From Chthoniobacter sp. (GTDB taxonomy: Bacteria > Verrucomicrobiota > Verrucomicrobiia > Chthoniobacterales > Chthoniobacteraceae), in NCBI GenBank assembly GCA_025352865.1, contig JANXSB010000095.1, forward strand, positions 1 through 32,159: DNA of 32,159 nucleotides, read 5' to 3'. The translations under genes and the position numbers were made by a program. Below are positions 14,851 through 23,516 of this stretch, one piece after another. Position 1 is the first letter of the stretch, and each line of letters begins with the position of its first letter. The notes under the pieces were generated by a model. It saw only the letters and a program-made list of their open reading frames with translations, made no database searches and was not told the origin of the DNA.

Positions 14851-17511
14851 TCAGTTGAGGAAAACGAACTCGTTGGAATTCAAGATCACGCGGCAGAGAT
14901 TGGCAAGGCCGTGCTGCTGCGCGTAGTCGGTGAATTCGGTTTGCTCGGCGGGCGTGGGCGCGCGACCGAGCGCGAGGGTGCAGGCGGTTTTGATTTGCGC
15001 GTCGAGGTCGGGCGCACTGGTTTTCACGCGCTCGGCGAAAAGCTCGGCGTGGCGCGTGAGGAAGGCGCTGTTCCAAAGCGCGAGCGCCTGCTGGACGGTG
15101 ACGCTGGCGTTGCGCGCGGGGGCGAGTTGATCGCCGGCGGGGCAGTCGAGCGCGTCCATGAAGGGATCGGGCAGCGTGCGGAAGAGAAAGCGATAGACAC
15201 TGCGCCGACGGCCCGCGGTGGAGTTCACGTCGAACTTCGCGTAATCGACGCGCGGAGTGACGTGGATACCGGGTTGCAAGTCGAACTGGCGATCCGACGG
15301 GCCGCCCGCGCGGAGGTCGAGCTGGCCGGAGATCGCGAGCACGGTGTCGCGGATGGATTCGGCGTCGAGACGCGTGCGGTTCATGTGGGCGAGGAAAATG
15401 TTGTCCACATCCGCGTCGCCATTTTTCGCGGTGCTTTGCCGGTACGTGGCGCTCGTAACGATCAGGCGGTGCAACGCTTTCAGCGAGCCGTGCGCTTCAT
15501 CACGAAACCACACGGCGAGCCAGTCGAGCAGTTCGGGATGCGACGGCGCGGAGCCCATGCGCCCGAAGTCATTCGGCGTGGCGACGAGGCCGCGACCGAA
15601 GTGCAGGTGCCAGACGCGGTTCACGATCGAGCGCCAGGTCAGCGCGTTCTCCGGCGCGGTCAGCCAGTGCGCGAGTGCGGCGCGGCGCGCGCCTTCGTCG
15701 GCGGTGTTGGCAAAGCGCGCGGGCAGCGCGGCGAGGCATGAGAGCGCGCCGGGTTCGGCGGCTTCGCGCGGCTGGGTGATTTCGCCGCGATTCAATCGAA
15801 AGATCGGGCGAGGCCCGCCGGATGGTTTCAATGCGCCGTCGGGCTCGAACTCGCTCGCGGCGGCATAGACGAGCGACGGCGCGGGCAGCGCCGCGATGTC
15901 GCGAGGGATTTTTTCTTTCAGCAAAAACGCGGCGAGTGCGGCGCGTTGATCGTCGGTGCGCTCGGTGCTCGCGAGGATCGTCACGATTTCCGGCGGCACG
16001 CCGGCGAGCACCGGCGTTGCGGCATCCGTGACCGCGAGGCGCAGGCGTCCGATGAGGTGACCGTCGCCGTGGAGTTGCTTGAGCACGAACGTGACGGTCG
16101 TGCCGTTTGCAACGTGCAGTTTTTCCTTCAACTCGAAGACCGCGCGATGCGCTTCGCCCTCGCGCGGGTGGATGCCCCACGCGGTCTTTTCGTTGCGGTC
16201 GAGCGCGTGGGCGATGGTCCATTGGTCCTGGTTGAAATCGGCGGACGGGTTCGCGAGCGCGAGTTCACGCGCGGCGTTTGCGCCGGGCTCGAAGGCGAGC
16301 ACTTGGAATTCGCTCAGGTGCAGGTTGCCGTTGTTGCTTTGCCGACCGGGGCCGTGATGCGGGAGCGAATCGTCGGGGAGGACTTCGAGGCGGACGGCGG
16401 TGAGGTCGCCGGGCGGCAGCGCGGCGGTGATCGTATAGACATCGAGCGCGGGCACGGGGCCGCTCGCGAGCAGCGAACTGTCGGGCTGGCGCGTGAGTAT
16501 TGCGCCGCCGGTGGAGACAAAGGTCTGCGGTTCGAGCACGCGCCACGCGACTTCGCGCGCGGCGATGGTGCGCGCGAGTTCCGCGACTTCGCGCTGCGTT
16601 TCCGCGGCGAGCAGGATCGCGCGGTCGCCGCGCTCGGCTGCACTTTTCAAACGGAGGAGTTGCTGCCGGCGCGCGTGGATTTTCGGGTCGGTGTCGTAGG
16701 CGCGGTTCGCGCGATCGACACCGGCGAAGACCGCTTGCAGCGCGTAGTAGTCGCGCTGCGGGATGGGATCGAATTTGTGATCGTGGCAGCGGGCGCAATG
16801 CACGGTCGTGCTCGTGAAAGTCGCCATGACCGTCGTGAGCATGTCGTCGCGGTCGAGGTAGCGGGCGATCTGCCGGTCGCGGGTGTCCTCGCGGATGTCG
16901 CGCAGCGAGCTTTCATCCCACGGCCCGGCGGCGAGAAAACCAAGCGCGACCGTGGCCTGCGGATCGTCGGGAAAAAGCACGTCGCCCGCGACCTGCTCCT
17001 CGACGAAACGGGGGTAGGGTTTGTCCGCATTGAGCGCGGCGATGAGGTAGTCGCGGTAAGGCCACGCGTTTTCGCGGATGCGGTCCTGGTCGTTGCCGTG
17101 GGTTTCGGCGAAATGCGCGGCGTCCATCCAGTGCCGCGCCCAGCGCTCGCCGTGGCGCGGGGAGGCGAGGAGGCGGTCGGTGAGTTGCTCATAGGACGGA
17201 TGGGACGGATGGGACGAATCGACGAACGCTTCGACCTCCGCGGGCGTCGGCGGCAGGCCGGTGAGATCGAACGACACGCGGCGGATTAGCGTGCGCGGAT
17301 CCGCCTCCGGCGAAGGCGCGAGGCCGTGCTCCGCGAGCTTCGCGCGGATGAAGGCGTCGATGGGATTGGCGGGCTGCGGGTCGGATGGGAAGGCGGGGAC
17401 GGTGACGCGCGGGAGCGGTTGAATCGCCCACCAGTTTTTCTTTTCCACCGCGTCCTCCGCGGTGGCGAACGTGGCGAAAAGAAAGAGCGCGGTGAGGACG
17501 AGTGGTTTCAT
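14851..17511 (-). CDS. PSD1-type DUF1549/DUF1553 protein lacking the N-terminal cytochrome c domain
   Basis: From ATG 17511: MKPLVLTALFLFATFATAEDAVEKKNWWAIQPL...PIDAFIRAKLAEHGLAPSPEADPRTLIRRVSFDLTGLPPTPAEVEAFVDSS...HGERWARHWMDAAHFAETHGNDQDR...CARCHDHKFDPIPQRDYYALQAVFAGV...WHLHFGRGLVATPNDFGRMG. Confidence 0.94.
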   Translation of the reverse strand: MKPLVLTALFLFATFATAEDAVEKKNWWAIQPLPRVTVPAFPSDPQPANPIDAFIRAKLAEHGLAPSPEADPRTLIRRVSFDLTGLPPTPAEVEAFVDSSHPSHPSYEQLTDRLLASPRHGERWARHWMDAAHFAETHGNDQDRIRENAWPYRDYLIAALNADKPYPRFVEEQVAGDVLFPDDPQATVALGFLAAGPWDESSLRDIREDTRDRQIARYLDRDDMLTTVMATFTSTTVHCARCHDHKFDPIPQRDYYALQAVFAGVDRANRAYDTDPKIHARRQQLLRLKSAAERGDRAILLAAETQREVAELARTIAAREVAWRVLEPQTFVSTGGAILTRQPDSSLLASGPVPALDVYTITAALPPGDLTAVRLEVLPDDSLPHHGPGRQSNNGNLHLSEFQVLAFEPGANAARELALANPSADFNQDQWTIAHALDRNEKTAWGIHPREGEAHRAVFELKEKLHVANGTTVTFVLKQLHGDGHLIGRLRLAVTDAATPVLAGVPPEIVTILASTERTDDQRAALAAFLLKEKIPRDIAALPAPSLVYAAASEFEPDGALKPSGGPRPIFRLNRGEITQPREAAEPGALSCLAALPARFANTADEGARRAALAHWLTAPENALTWRSIVNRVWHLHFGRGLVATPNDFGRMGSAPSHPELLDWLAVWFRDEAHGSLKALHRLIVTSATYRQSTAKNGDADVDNIFLAHMNRTRLDAESIRDTVLAISGQLDLRAGGPSDRQFDLQPGIHVTPRVDYAKFDVNSTAGRRRSVYRFLFRTLPDPFMDALDCPAGDQLAPARNASVTVQQALALWNSAFLTRHAELFAERVKTSAPDLDAQIKTACTLALGRAPTPAEQTEFTDYAQQHGLANLCRVILNSNEFVFLN

Positions 17512-17812
17512 CTCGGGGGACGGTGGGTTCACCCGGGAGATTGAACGGGAATTAGGGTGTGCGGGAAAATAGTTTCCGCATCCCGATGCGGTGATCGGCA
17601 AAAGGGGGAAACGGAATGACGGATTTTGCCAAATTAACGGAAGGGGATTTGGGGGTCGGAGGATTTGCGTGGCGTCCCGCCCGCCGCGCCCACGCCCACT
17701 TTCGTCAGCGTGAAGCCCACGCCGGAGACGAGGCCATTCACCGCGCCCGTGCCGAGTGCCGCGCCGGGCCATATCGGTTGCGGCCCTGGGACTTCCATGC
17801 GAGCAATCGCTT

Positions 17813-20800
17813 GTGAATACTTCCCCTCGCCGAACGCGCATTTTTTGCCTCGTCCTGTCACTCCTGCTGGCGTGCTGCGGAACGGCGCGGGCGCAGACCG
17901 TTTATATCTCCGAGTTTCTCGCGGAGAATCAGACCAATACCAAGGTCGATGAGGACGGGGATCATTCCGACTGGCTGGAGATTTGGAACTCCGGCACGAC
18001 CGCCGTCAGCCTCAATGGGTGGTATCTCACGGACAGCTTCAGCAACCTGCACAAATGGCAATTCCCGGTCACCACACCCGCCGTGACCCTGGGGGCGAAT
18101 GGGCGCCTGCTCATCTTTGCCTCGAACAAGGATCGCAAGCTCTCCGTCACGAAGCTCCATACCAATTTCAAGCTCAGCAAAAGCGCCGGGAGTTATCTCG
18201 CCCTTGTCCATCCCGACGGCCTGACTATCGAGCATGCCTACAATGGCTATCCCCAGCAGGTGCAGGACATCTCCTATGGCTTGCCCTCGCTCACGAGTAG
18301 CCAGAATTTCATCGCCGTCGGAGCCGCGGGAAAAGCCAAAGTGCCGACTTCGGCTGCGGACATGCCGACGGGCGCGGCGGGTTGGAATTCGATCGCCTAT
18401 GACGACAGCGCCTGGCAGGCCGGGGCGACGGGTTTCGGCTATGACACGGTGGGAAGTTACGGAACCCTGATCGGTGCGGGGGGCAACCTCCAGGCGACGA
18501 TGTACCAGCACAATAACACCGCGCTGATCCGCATCCCTTTCACCGTGGCCAATGCGGCGCAGATCACGGCGCTGACCCTCAAGATGAAATATGACGACGG
18601 CTTTATCTGCTACCTCAATGGGACACAGATCGCCTCCAACCTCTCGAATGGCAACCTATGGAACTCCTCGGCCCTTGTGGATCGCAACGGTGTCCTGGTG
18701 TCGAGCTTTGAAACTTACACGCCCGCCAATGCGCAGACCTTCCTGGTGAACGGGACCAATGTGCTGGCCTTTCATTTTCAGAACTATAACAACGCGACCG
18801 ATACCGATTCCTTTGGCACAGCCAATGGCTCGCGGGCGCTCTGTCTGCCGACACTCGATGGCGTCCTCAACCTCGGGCTCGGTGCTCCCACCTACCTCGC
18901 CACCACCACCCCGGGCGCGGCCAATGGGGCGGCGCTCGCGGCCCTCGGCCCGGTCGTCACCCAGACCACGAACTCGGTTCTCACGCGCCCGGTGGGCGAT
19001 GCCGCCAGTGCGCCGATCACCATTACCGCCAAGGTATCCACGACGATCAACGCGCTCACTGCGTCCAATCCGGTGAAGCTCTATTACCGGGTGATGTTCA
19101 ACGCCGAAACCAGCGTGGTGATGAAAGACGATGGCATCGCGCCGGACGTCACGGCGGGCGATCATATCTACACGGCGCTGCTCCCGACGGTGAATGCCGG
19201 CACCGCGCAAATGATCCGTTGGCGGGTCGAGGCGCGCGACACGGCCAACACCGCAGGCACTGACCCGCCTTATAGAAACACGGCCGACAACGACCAATAC
19301 TACGGCACCGTGACCCAGGACACGATCACCACATCGCAACTGCCGATACTCCATTGGTTCCTGCCGGCGGCGTCTGTTACTCCGACTTACCTGCCCGGCA
19401 CGAGCGGCGGGTGCCGGTGCTCGTTTTTCTATGTCGAGCGCAATGACGATGGCACCTACCGGCCCGGGGTCTTCTACGATAACGTGCAGGTCGATCTGCA
19501 TGGCCAGTCCACCTCGGGCTTCCCGGTCAATAAGAAGAGCCATGATGTCAATTTCAGCCAAGACAACCAGTTCACCTGGAAGACCGGGGTGCGCGCGGCG
19601 GCGTCGATCAACCTGCTGACCAATTACGCCGACAAGGCGAAAGTCCGCAACACCCTAGCCTATGAAGCATGGGCCGGGGCGGGCCACATCGCCTCGCATT
19701 TCTCGATCCCGCTCCGCGTGCAGCAGAACGGAGCCTTCTGGGGGATCTATGACCTGACCGAAAATGGGAGCAGTGACTTTCTCCAGCGTGTGGGCCTGGA
19801 TCAGAACGGCGCGCTCTACAAGATGTACGATACCTTTTCGGACGGGGGGAGTTCGGCGGAGAAAAAGACGGGCGAACCCATCACCGACAAGAGCGATCTG
19901 GCAGCCATGGAGACGGCGATGGATACGGTGAACACGCTCGCCAGCCGCCGGCTTTATGGCTTCGACAAGATCGACATACCCACGATGGTCAACTACCTGG
20001 CCGTCAATGACCTGATCGAGAACAACGATCAGGGTCATAAAAACTGCTATATCTACCGCGATACCTATGGTTCGGGGGAATGGTCCATCCTGCCGTGGGA
20101 TCAGGATCTGGCATTCGGGCATACATGGACGGGCGGGAAGGGCTACTTTGATGACGAGATAGACGCCCAGCGCCCTCTCCGCAACGGTGCGGACAACCGG
20201 CTCAAAGAACTCGTCTGGCAGTCTCCCGAAATGAACGCGATGTATGTGCGCCGCCTGCGGACGCTGATGGACAAATACCTCATCTCCGCCAATGCCACTA
20301 CCGGCCCGTGGGAGACACGCATCAATCAGCTAGTGAATCAGATGGACCCGCCCGCCGCCGGAACCAACTCGGATGCGTATCTGGACATGCTGAAGTGGGG
20401 TTACTGGCTCGATGCCGGCGGCGGGGCTCAGCAAGGTGTCGGCGTATTTACAAACGACCATAGCATCCGCCCACAGGCCACGCGCATCCTCAGCGCTAAC
20501 CCGACTCCGCCTTATCCGTCCGCGAATCCTTATGACCAATTCGGCTACACCAGCATCCCGGCCTTTATCCCCGGCCGTCGGCAGTATCTCTACACGCTGG
20601 ATCCCACCAGCGGCGGCGTTCCCATTCCTGCCGCGCAGGCGGCCGCGCCTTCGGGTCTGGTCTTTGAGCAGGTGGAGTTTAACCCGGCCTCCGGCAACCA
20701 GGAGCAGGAGTATTTCATCCTGCGCAATAACAGCGCGGACTACATCGACATCTCGGGATGGAAGATCACCGGCGCGGTGAGTTACACCTTCCGCGGCGGC

Positions 20801-22018
20801 ACGGTTATTCCGCCTTTCACCTCCGGCAGCGCCATCACCGCCACGGGCGATGTCCATGCGGGCCGGCTGCACGTCGCGCGGAATCCGGGCCAGTTCCGGC
20901 TGCGCACGGCCAGCCCTAAGGCCGGCGAATACCGTCTCGTCGTCGGCCCTTATTCCGGCCAGCTCTCGGCCCGCGGCGAGACGGTCAATCTCGTCATCCC
21001 CGGAGCCACGCCCGCGCAGGATGTGATCGCCGCGACCACGACCTATGCCGGCACACCCACCGCCGGGCAAAACGCCCTGCGCGTCACCGAGCTGAACTTT
21101 AACCCCACCGCACCCACCGCCGCCGAACTCGCCGCGCTGCCCGGCGTGCAGGCGACTGACTTTAAGTTCATCGAACTGCTCAATACGGGAGTGACGCCGC
21201 TCAATATCGGCGGGGCCAGTTTTAGCAATGGCGTCCTCTTTACTTTCCCCGCCAACTTCACCCTGCAGGCGGGACAGCGTTGTGTCGTCGTCGAGCTCGC
21301 GGCGGCCTATAACCTCCGCTATGGCGGCTCGGGCGCGGTTGTCGCTGGCCAGTGGGACGGCAATCTCAGCGGCAATGGCGAAACCATCCAGCTTCTTGAT
21401 TCGGTCGGTGAATCCGTGCTGCAATTCACCTATGACCCGCTGTGGTTCGGCGTGCCCACACCGGGCAACCCATCCGTGCTGATTCCCGCAACCGGTTACT
21501 CGCTCGTGACCCGCACCAGCAGCCCGGCGTGGGATGGCTACGATACACCCACAAACTGGGCGCTCTCCGACACCGCCGGAGGCACTCCCGGCACGGGCGA
21601 GACCACCTTTGCGAATGTCTATGTCGGCTGGCGCAAGAGTTACTTTTCCGCCGCCGAGGAAACCAATCCCAACCTCTCGGGAGTGGCGGCCGACGCGGAC
21701 GGCGACGGGCGCATTAACTTCGAGGAGTTCGCCTTTGGTGGAAATCCCCGCGTCATGGAAGGCAAACCCATCCCGGCAACCTCCATCGTCAACGTCGGAG
21801 GCCTGAACTACCTCGCCATTACCTATGACCGCCGCCACCACACACTGGATGCCACCTTTACGGTCGAGGTGAGCAATGATCTCAGCACCTGGACGCCCGT
21901 GGATTTTCCCATCGGCAGTGTCACCGATCTCGGCAATGGCATGGAGCGCGTGACTTACCGCGACAGCCAGCCCGCCGGCACCGGCCAGCGCTTTCTCCGC
22001 GCCCGCGCCACGCGGTAG
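17813..22018 (+). CDS. Large secreted protein with lamin-tail domains and a CotH kinase-family domain
   Basis: GTG start at 17813 proposed, giving signal peptide MNTSPRRTRIFCLVLSLLLACCGTARAQ. N-terminal LTD (VYISEFLAENQTNTKVDEDGDHSDWLEIWNSGTTAVSLNGWYLTD). CotH-like core (...KVRNTLAYEAWAGAGHIASHFSIPLRVQQNGAFWGIYDLTENGSSDFLQR...VNYLAVNDLIENNDQGHKNCYIYRDTYGSGEWSILPWDQDLAFG). Two further LTD-like segments (VFEQVEFNPASGNQEQEYFILRNNS; LRVTELNFNPTAPT...FKFIELLNTG). Confidence 0.9.
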   Translation: MNTSPRRTRIFCLVLSLLLACCGTARAQTVYISEFLAENQTNTKVDEDGDHSDWLEIWNSGTTAVSLNGWYLTDSFSNLHKWQFPVTTPAVTLGANGRLLIFASNKDRKLSVTKLHTNFKLSKSAGSYLALVHPDGLTIEHAYNGYPQQVQDISYGLPSLTSSQNFIAVGAAGKAKVPTSAADMPTGAAGWNSIAYDDSAWQAGATGFGYDTVGSYGTLIGAGGNLQATMYQHNNTALIRIPFTVANAAQITALTLKMKYDDGFICYLNGTQIASNLSNGNLWNSSALVDRNGVLVSSFETYTPANAQTFLVNGTNVLAFHFQNYNNATDTDSFGTANGSRALCLPTLDGVLNLGLGAPTYLATTTPGAANGAALAALGPVVTQTTNSVLTRPVGDAASAPITITAKVSTTINALTASNPVKLYYRVMFNAETSVVMKDDGIAPDVTAGDHIYTALLPTVNAGTAQMIRWRVEARDTANTAGTDPPYRNTADNDQYYGTVTQDTITTSQLPILHWFLPAASVTPTYLPGTSGGCRCSFFYVERNDDGTYRPGVFYDNVQVDLHGQSTSGFPVNKKSHDVNFSQDNQFTWKTGVRAAASINLLTNYADKAKVRNTLAYEAWAGAGHIASHFSIPLRVQQNGAFWGIYDLTENGSSDFLQRVGLDQNGALYKMYDTFSDGGSSAEKKTGEPITDKSDLAAMETAMDTVNTLASRRLYGFDKIDIPTMVNYLAVNDLIENNDQGHKNCYIYRDTYGSGEWSILPWDQDLAFGHTWTGGKGYFDDEIDAQRPLRNGADNRLKELVWQSPEMNAMYVRRLRTLMDKYLISANATTGPWETRINQLVNQMDPPAAGTNSDAYLDMLKWGYWLDAGGGAQQGVGVFTNDHSIRPQATRILSANPTPPYPSANPYDQFGYTSIPAFIPGRRQYLYTLDPTSGGVPIPAAQAAAPSGLVFEQVEFNPASGNQEQEYFILRNNSADYIDISGWKITGAVSYTFRGGTVIPPFTSGSAITATGDVHAGRLHVARNPGQFRLRTASPKAGEYRLVVGPYSGQLSARGETVNLVIPGATPAQDVIAATTTYAGTPTAGQNALRVTELNFNPTAPTAAELAALPGVQATDFKFIELLNTGVTPLNIGGASFSNGVLFTFPANFTLQAGQRCVVVELAAAYNLRYGGSGAVVAGQWDGNLSGNGETIQLLDSVGESVLQFTYDPLWFGVPTPGNPSVLIPATGYSLVTRTSSPAWDGYDTPTNWALSDTAGGTPGTGETTFANVYVGWRKSYFSAAEETNPNLSGVAADADGDGRINFEEFAFGGNPRVMEGKPIPATSIVNVGGLNYLAITYDRRHHTLDATFTVEVSNDLSTWTPVDFPIGSVTDLGNGMERVTYRDSQPAGTGQRFLRARATR

Positions 22019-22064
22019 GGCGGGCGGGAGAGCCGAGGGCACGCAATTCCCCGGCAATTCCTCC

Positions 22065-22080
22065 ACTGGGCAAGCCCAGT
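22065..22080. terminator. Short hairpin between convergent genes
   Basis: actgggc-aa-gcccagt dyad. Lies between CotH stop 22018 (+) and response-regulator stop 22093 (-). No T-tract, so weak. Confidence 0.3.
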
Positions 22081-22092
22081 ATAAGAACGCGG

Positions 22093-22560
22093 TCAGCGCA
22101 GTTTGCGGTCGATGTCGAGGAGGCTGGCGTTGAGATCCTCGAGTTTGAACGGCTTGAGGAGCACGGTGGCCTGGACCCGCCGGAAGAAGTGATCGACTTT
22201 GGTGTCGTTTTGGTGGCCGGTGATGAAGACGAAGCGGAGGCGGGCGGCGGGCCGGACTCGGGTGACGGCCCAATAGAACATCTCGCCGCCGACTTTGGGC
22301 ATCATCATGTCGCAGATGATGAGGTCGAAGGTTTCGCGCATGATGGCGCGGAGGCCTTCGGCACCGTTGCTCACTTCCGTTACTTTGTAGAAACGCGAGA
22401 CGAGGTAGTCGCGGATGACGTCGCGAAAATCCTGCTGGTCGTCGAGGAGCAGAACCTTGAGCGCGGGTGTGTCGCGCGGTGCTGGCGGCACGATGGCGGG
22501 CGCAGGGGGGCCGCCGGGGTCGAGGTCGATCGGTTCGTGGGTTTGGGCGCGGAGAATCAT
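22093..22560 (-). CDS. Stand-alone response regulator receiver protein
   Basis: From ATG 22560: ...ALKVLLLDDQQDFRDVIRDYLVSRFYKVTEVSNGAEGLRAIMRETFDLIICDMMMPKVGGEMFYWAVTRVRPAARLRFVFITGHQNDTKVDHFFRRVQATVLLKPFKLEDL shows DD, phospho-acceptor D (IICDMMMP), T and K of a CheY-like fold. No output domain. Confidence 0.95.
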   Translation of the reverse strand: MILRAQTHEPIDLDPGGPPAPAIVPPAPRDTPALKVLLLDDQQDFRDVIRDYLVSRFYKVTEVSNGAEGLRAIMRETFDLIICDMMMPKVGGEMFYWAVTRVRPAARLRFVFITGHQNDTKVDHFFRRVQATVLLKPFKLEDLNASLLDIDRKLR

Positions 22561-22636
22561 CGGGAATTCTACGGATTGAGGTAGCAACGGGGATGCCAGC
22601 GAGGGCATCCATCGGGCCAAATCCGGTGTTCCGGGA

Positions 22637-22669
22637 AAAAAAGAAGCGCGATCATTGCTGATCGCGCTG
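22637..22669 (-). terminator. Rho-independent terminator for the minus-strand gene 22791..23249
   Basis: Perfect 10 bp stem agcgcgatca (22646-22655)/tgatcgcgct (22660-22669), loop ttgc. A-tract at 22637-22643 reads as a T-tract on the minus strand. Confidence 0.85.
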
Positions 22670-22790
22670 CGGAGGCCGGGGAACGGAACTTGGGTTGTGG
22701 GTGAAGGTGGGTTCCTGGCTCGCAGCAAGACATTATGCAGCATGCGTGCCAGCGGGTTGGGCGGTTGCGGGAAAATTTCGGCGACGGGGT

Positions 22791-23249
22791 TTAGAGGCCG
22801 AGCCGGTTCAGGGCGGTGACGGTGGCGGCGTCGAGGCCGGAGGCGGCGGTCCAGACGATGAAAAGGTTGTGCCCTTTGTCGTAGGTTGCAAAGGCGGTTT
22901 TGTCGTTGCGGTGCCAGTGACGGAAGGAACCCCGCCAGCCGTCGTCCCACCAGCCGGATTTGTTGCCGCTGGCGTCGAGCGCGCCCTGGAGTTCGAGGTC
23001 GGTGAAAGGCGCGCCGGTTTGCTTTTTCACGAGCGCATAGGCGGCGACATCGGCGTCGAAGCCGATCTGGAGATTCTGCGTGGCGCTGCGATAGACGTAG
23101 CTGGCGAATTTCGGGTTGGCGCCGCCGGCGATCGCCGTGAGGGGCTTTTTGTAGCGGGTGTCACATTCCGGTTTGGAGAGCCCGACCTGGGCGCGGGCGG
23201 CGGGCGGCAGGGCGAGCATGATGGGGATGAAAAAAGGGAGGAGTTTCAT
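22791..23249 (-). CDS. Secreted hypothetical protein
   Basis: 152 aa with signal peptide MKLLPFFIPIMLALPPAARAQ, globular sequence, and a terminator just downstream. Confidence 0.8.
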   Translation of the reverse strand: MKLLPFFIPIMLALPPAARAQVGLSKPECDTRYKKPLTAIAGGANPKFASYVYRSATQNLQIGFDADVAAYALVKKQTGAPFTDLELQGALDASGNKSGWWDDGWRGSFRHWHRNDKTAFATYDKGHNLFIVWTAASGLDAATVTALNRLGL

Positions 23250-23428
23250 GGAGGCGCGAAATCGCCGGATCGTAGAGTGAAGGCGGAGGCCGTCAAGCGG
23301 TGCGCGCGGGCTCCGAACGCGCCGCGGAAAAGGTCGCGGAAATCTTTTCTAAGGAACCATTCCCCATGCGGTCACACCCTCCGAAGCAGCACCCGAAGCC
23401 AGCCCGCGAGCGCGCCGGAAAGGACAAA

Positions 23429-23457
23429 CAAACCCGGCGATTAACGGGTTTGATTTT
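23429..23457 (+). terminator. Terminator- or leader-like hairpin upstream of the DUF1501 gene 23517
   Basis: caaacccg (23429-23436)/cgggtttg (23445-23452), 8 bp stem and 8 nt loop, followed by ATTTT. No clear plus-strand gene ends just upstream. Confidence 0.35.
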
Positions 23458-23516
23458 CCCCGGCGCACCGCTAGGATGCCGCCGTTCCCTTCACCAAAAT
23501 CAACCCACCGAAACTT

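Noticed and set aside
14849-15076. N-terminal extension of the 13406 DUF1501 ORF (MEQRLPHAPRRAFRRARENQ...)
   Set aside because: Overlaps the 3' end of the upstream PSD1 gene; the real start at 14848 gives a Tat-type signal.
20330-22612. 760 aa minus-strand ORF
   Set aside because: Antisense to CotH/LTD coding sequence and out of frame with the response regulator; no domain-like sequence.
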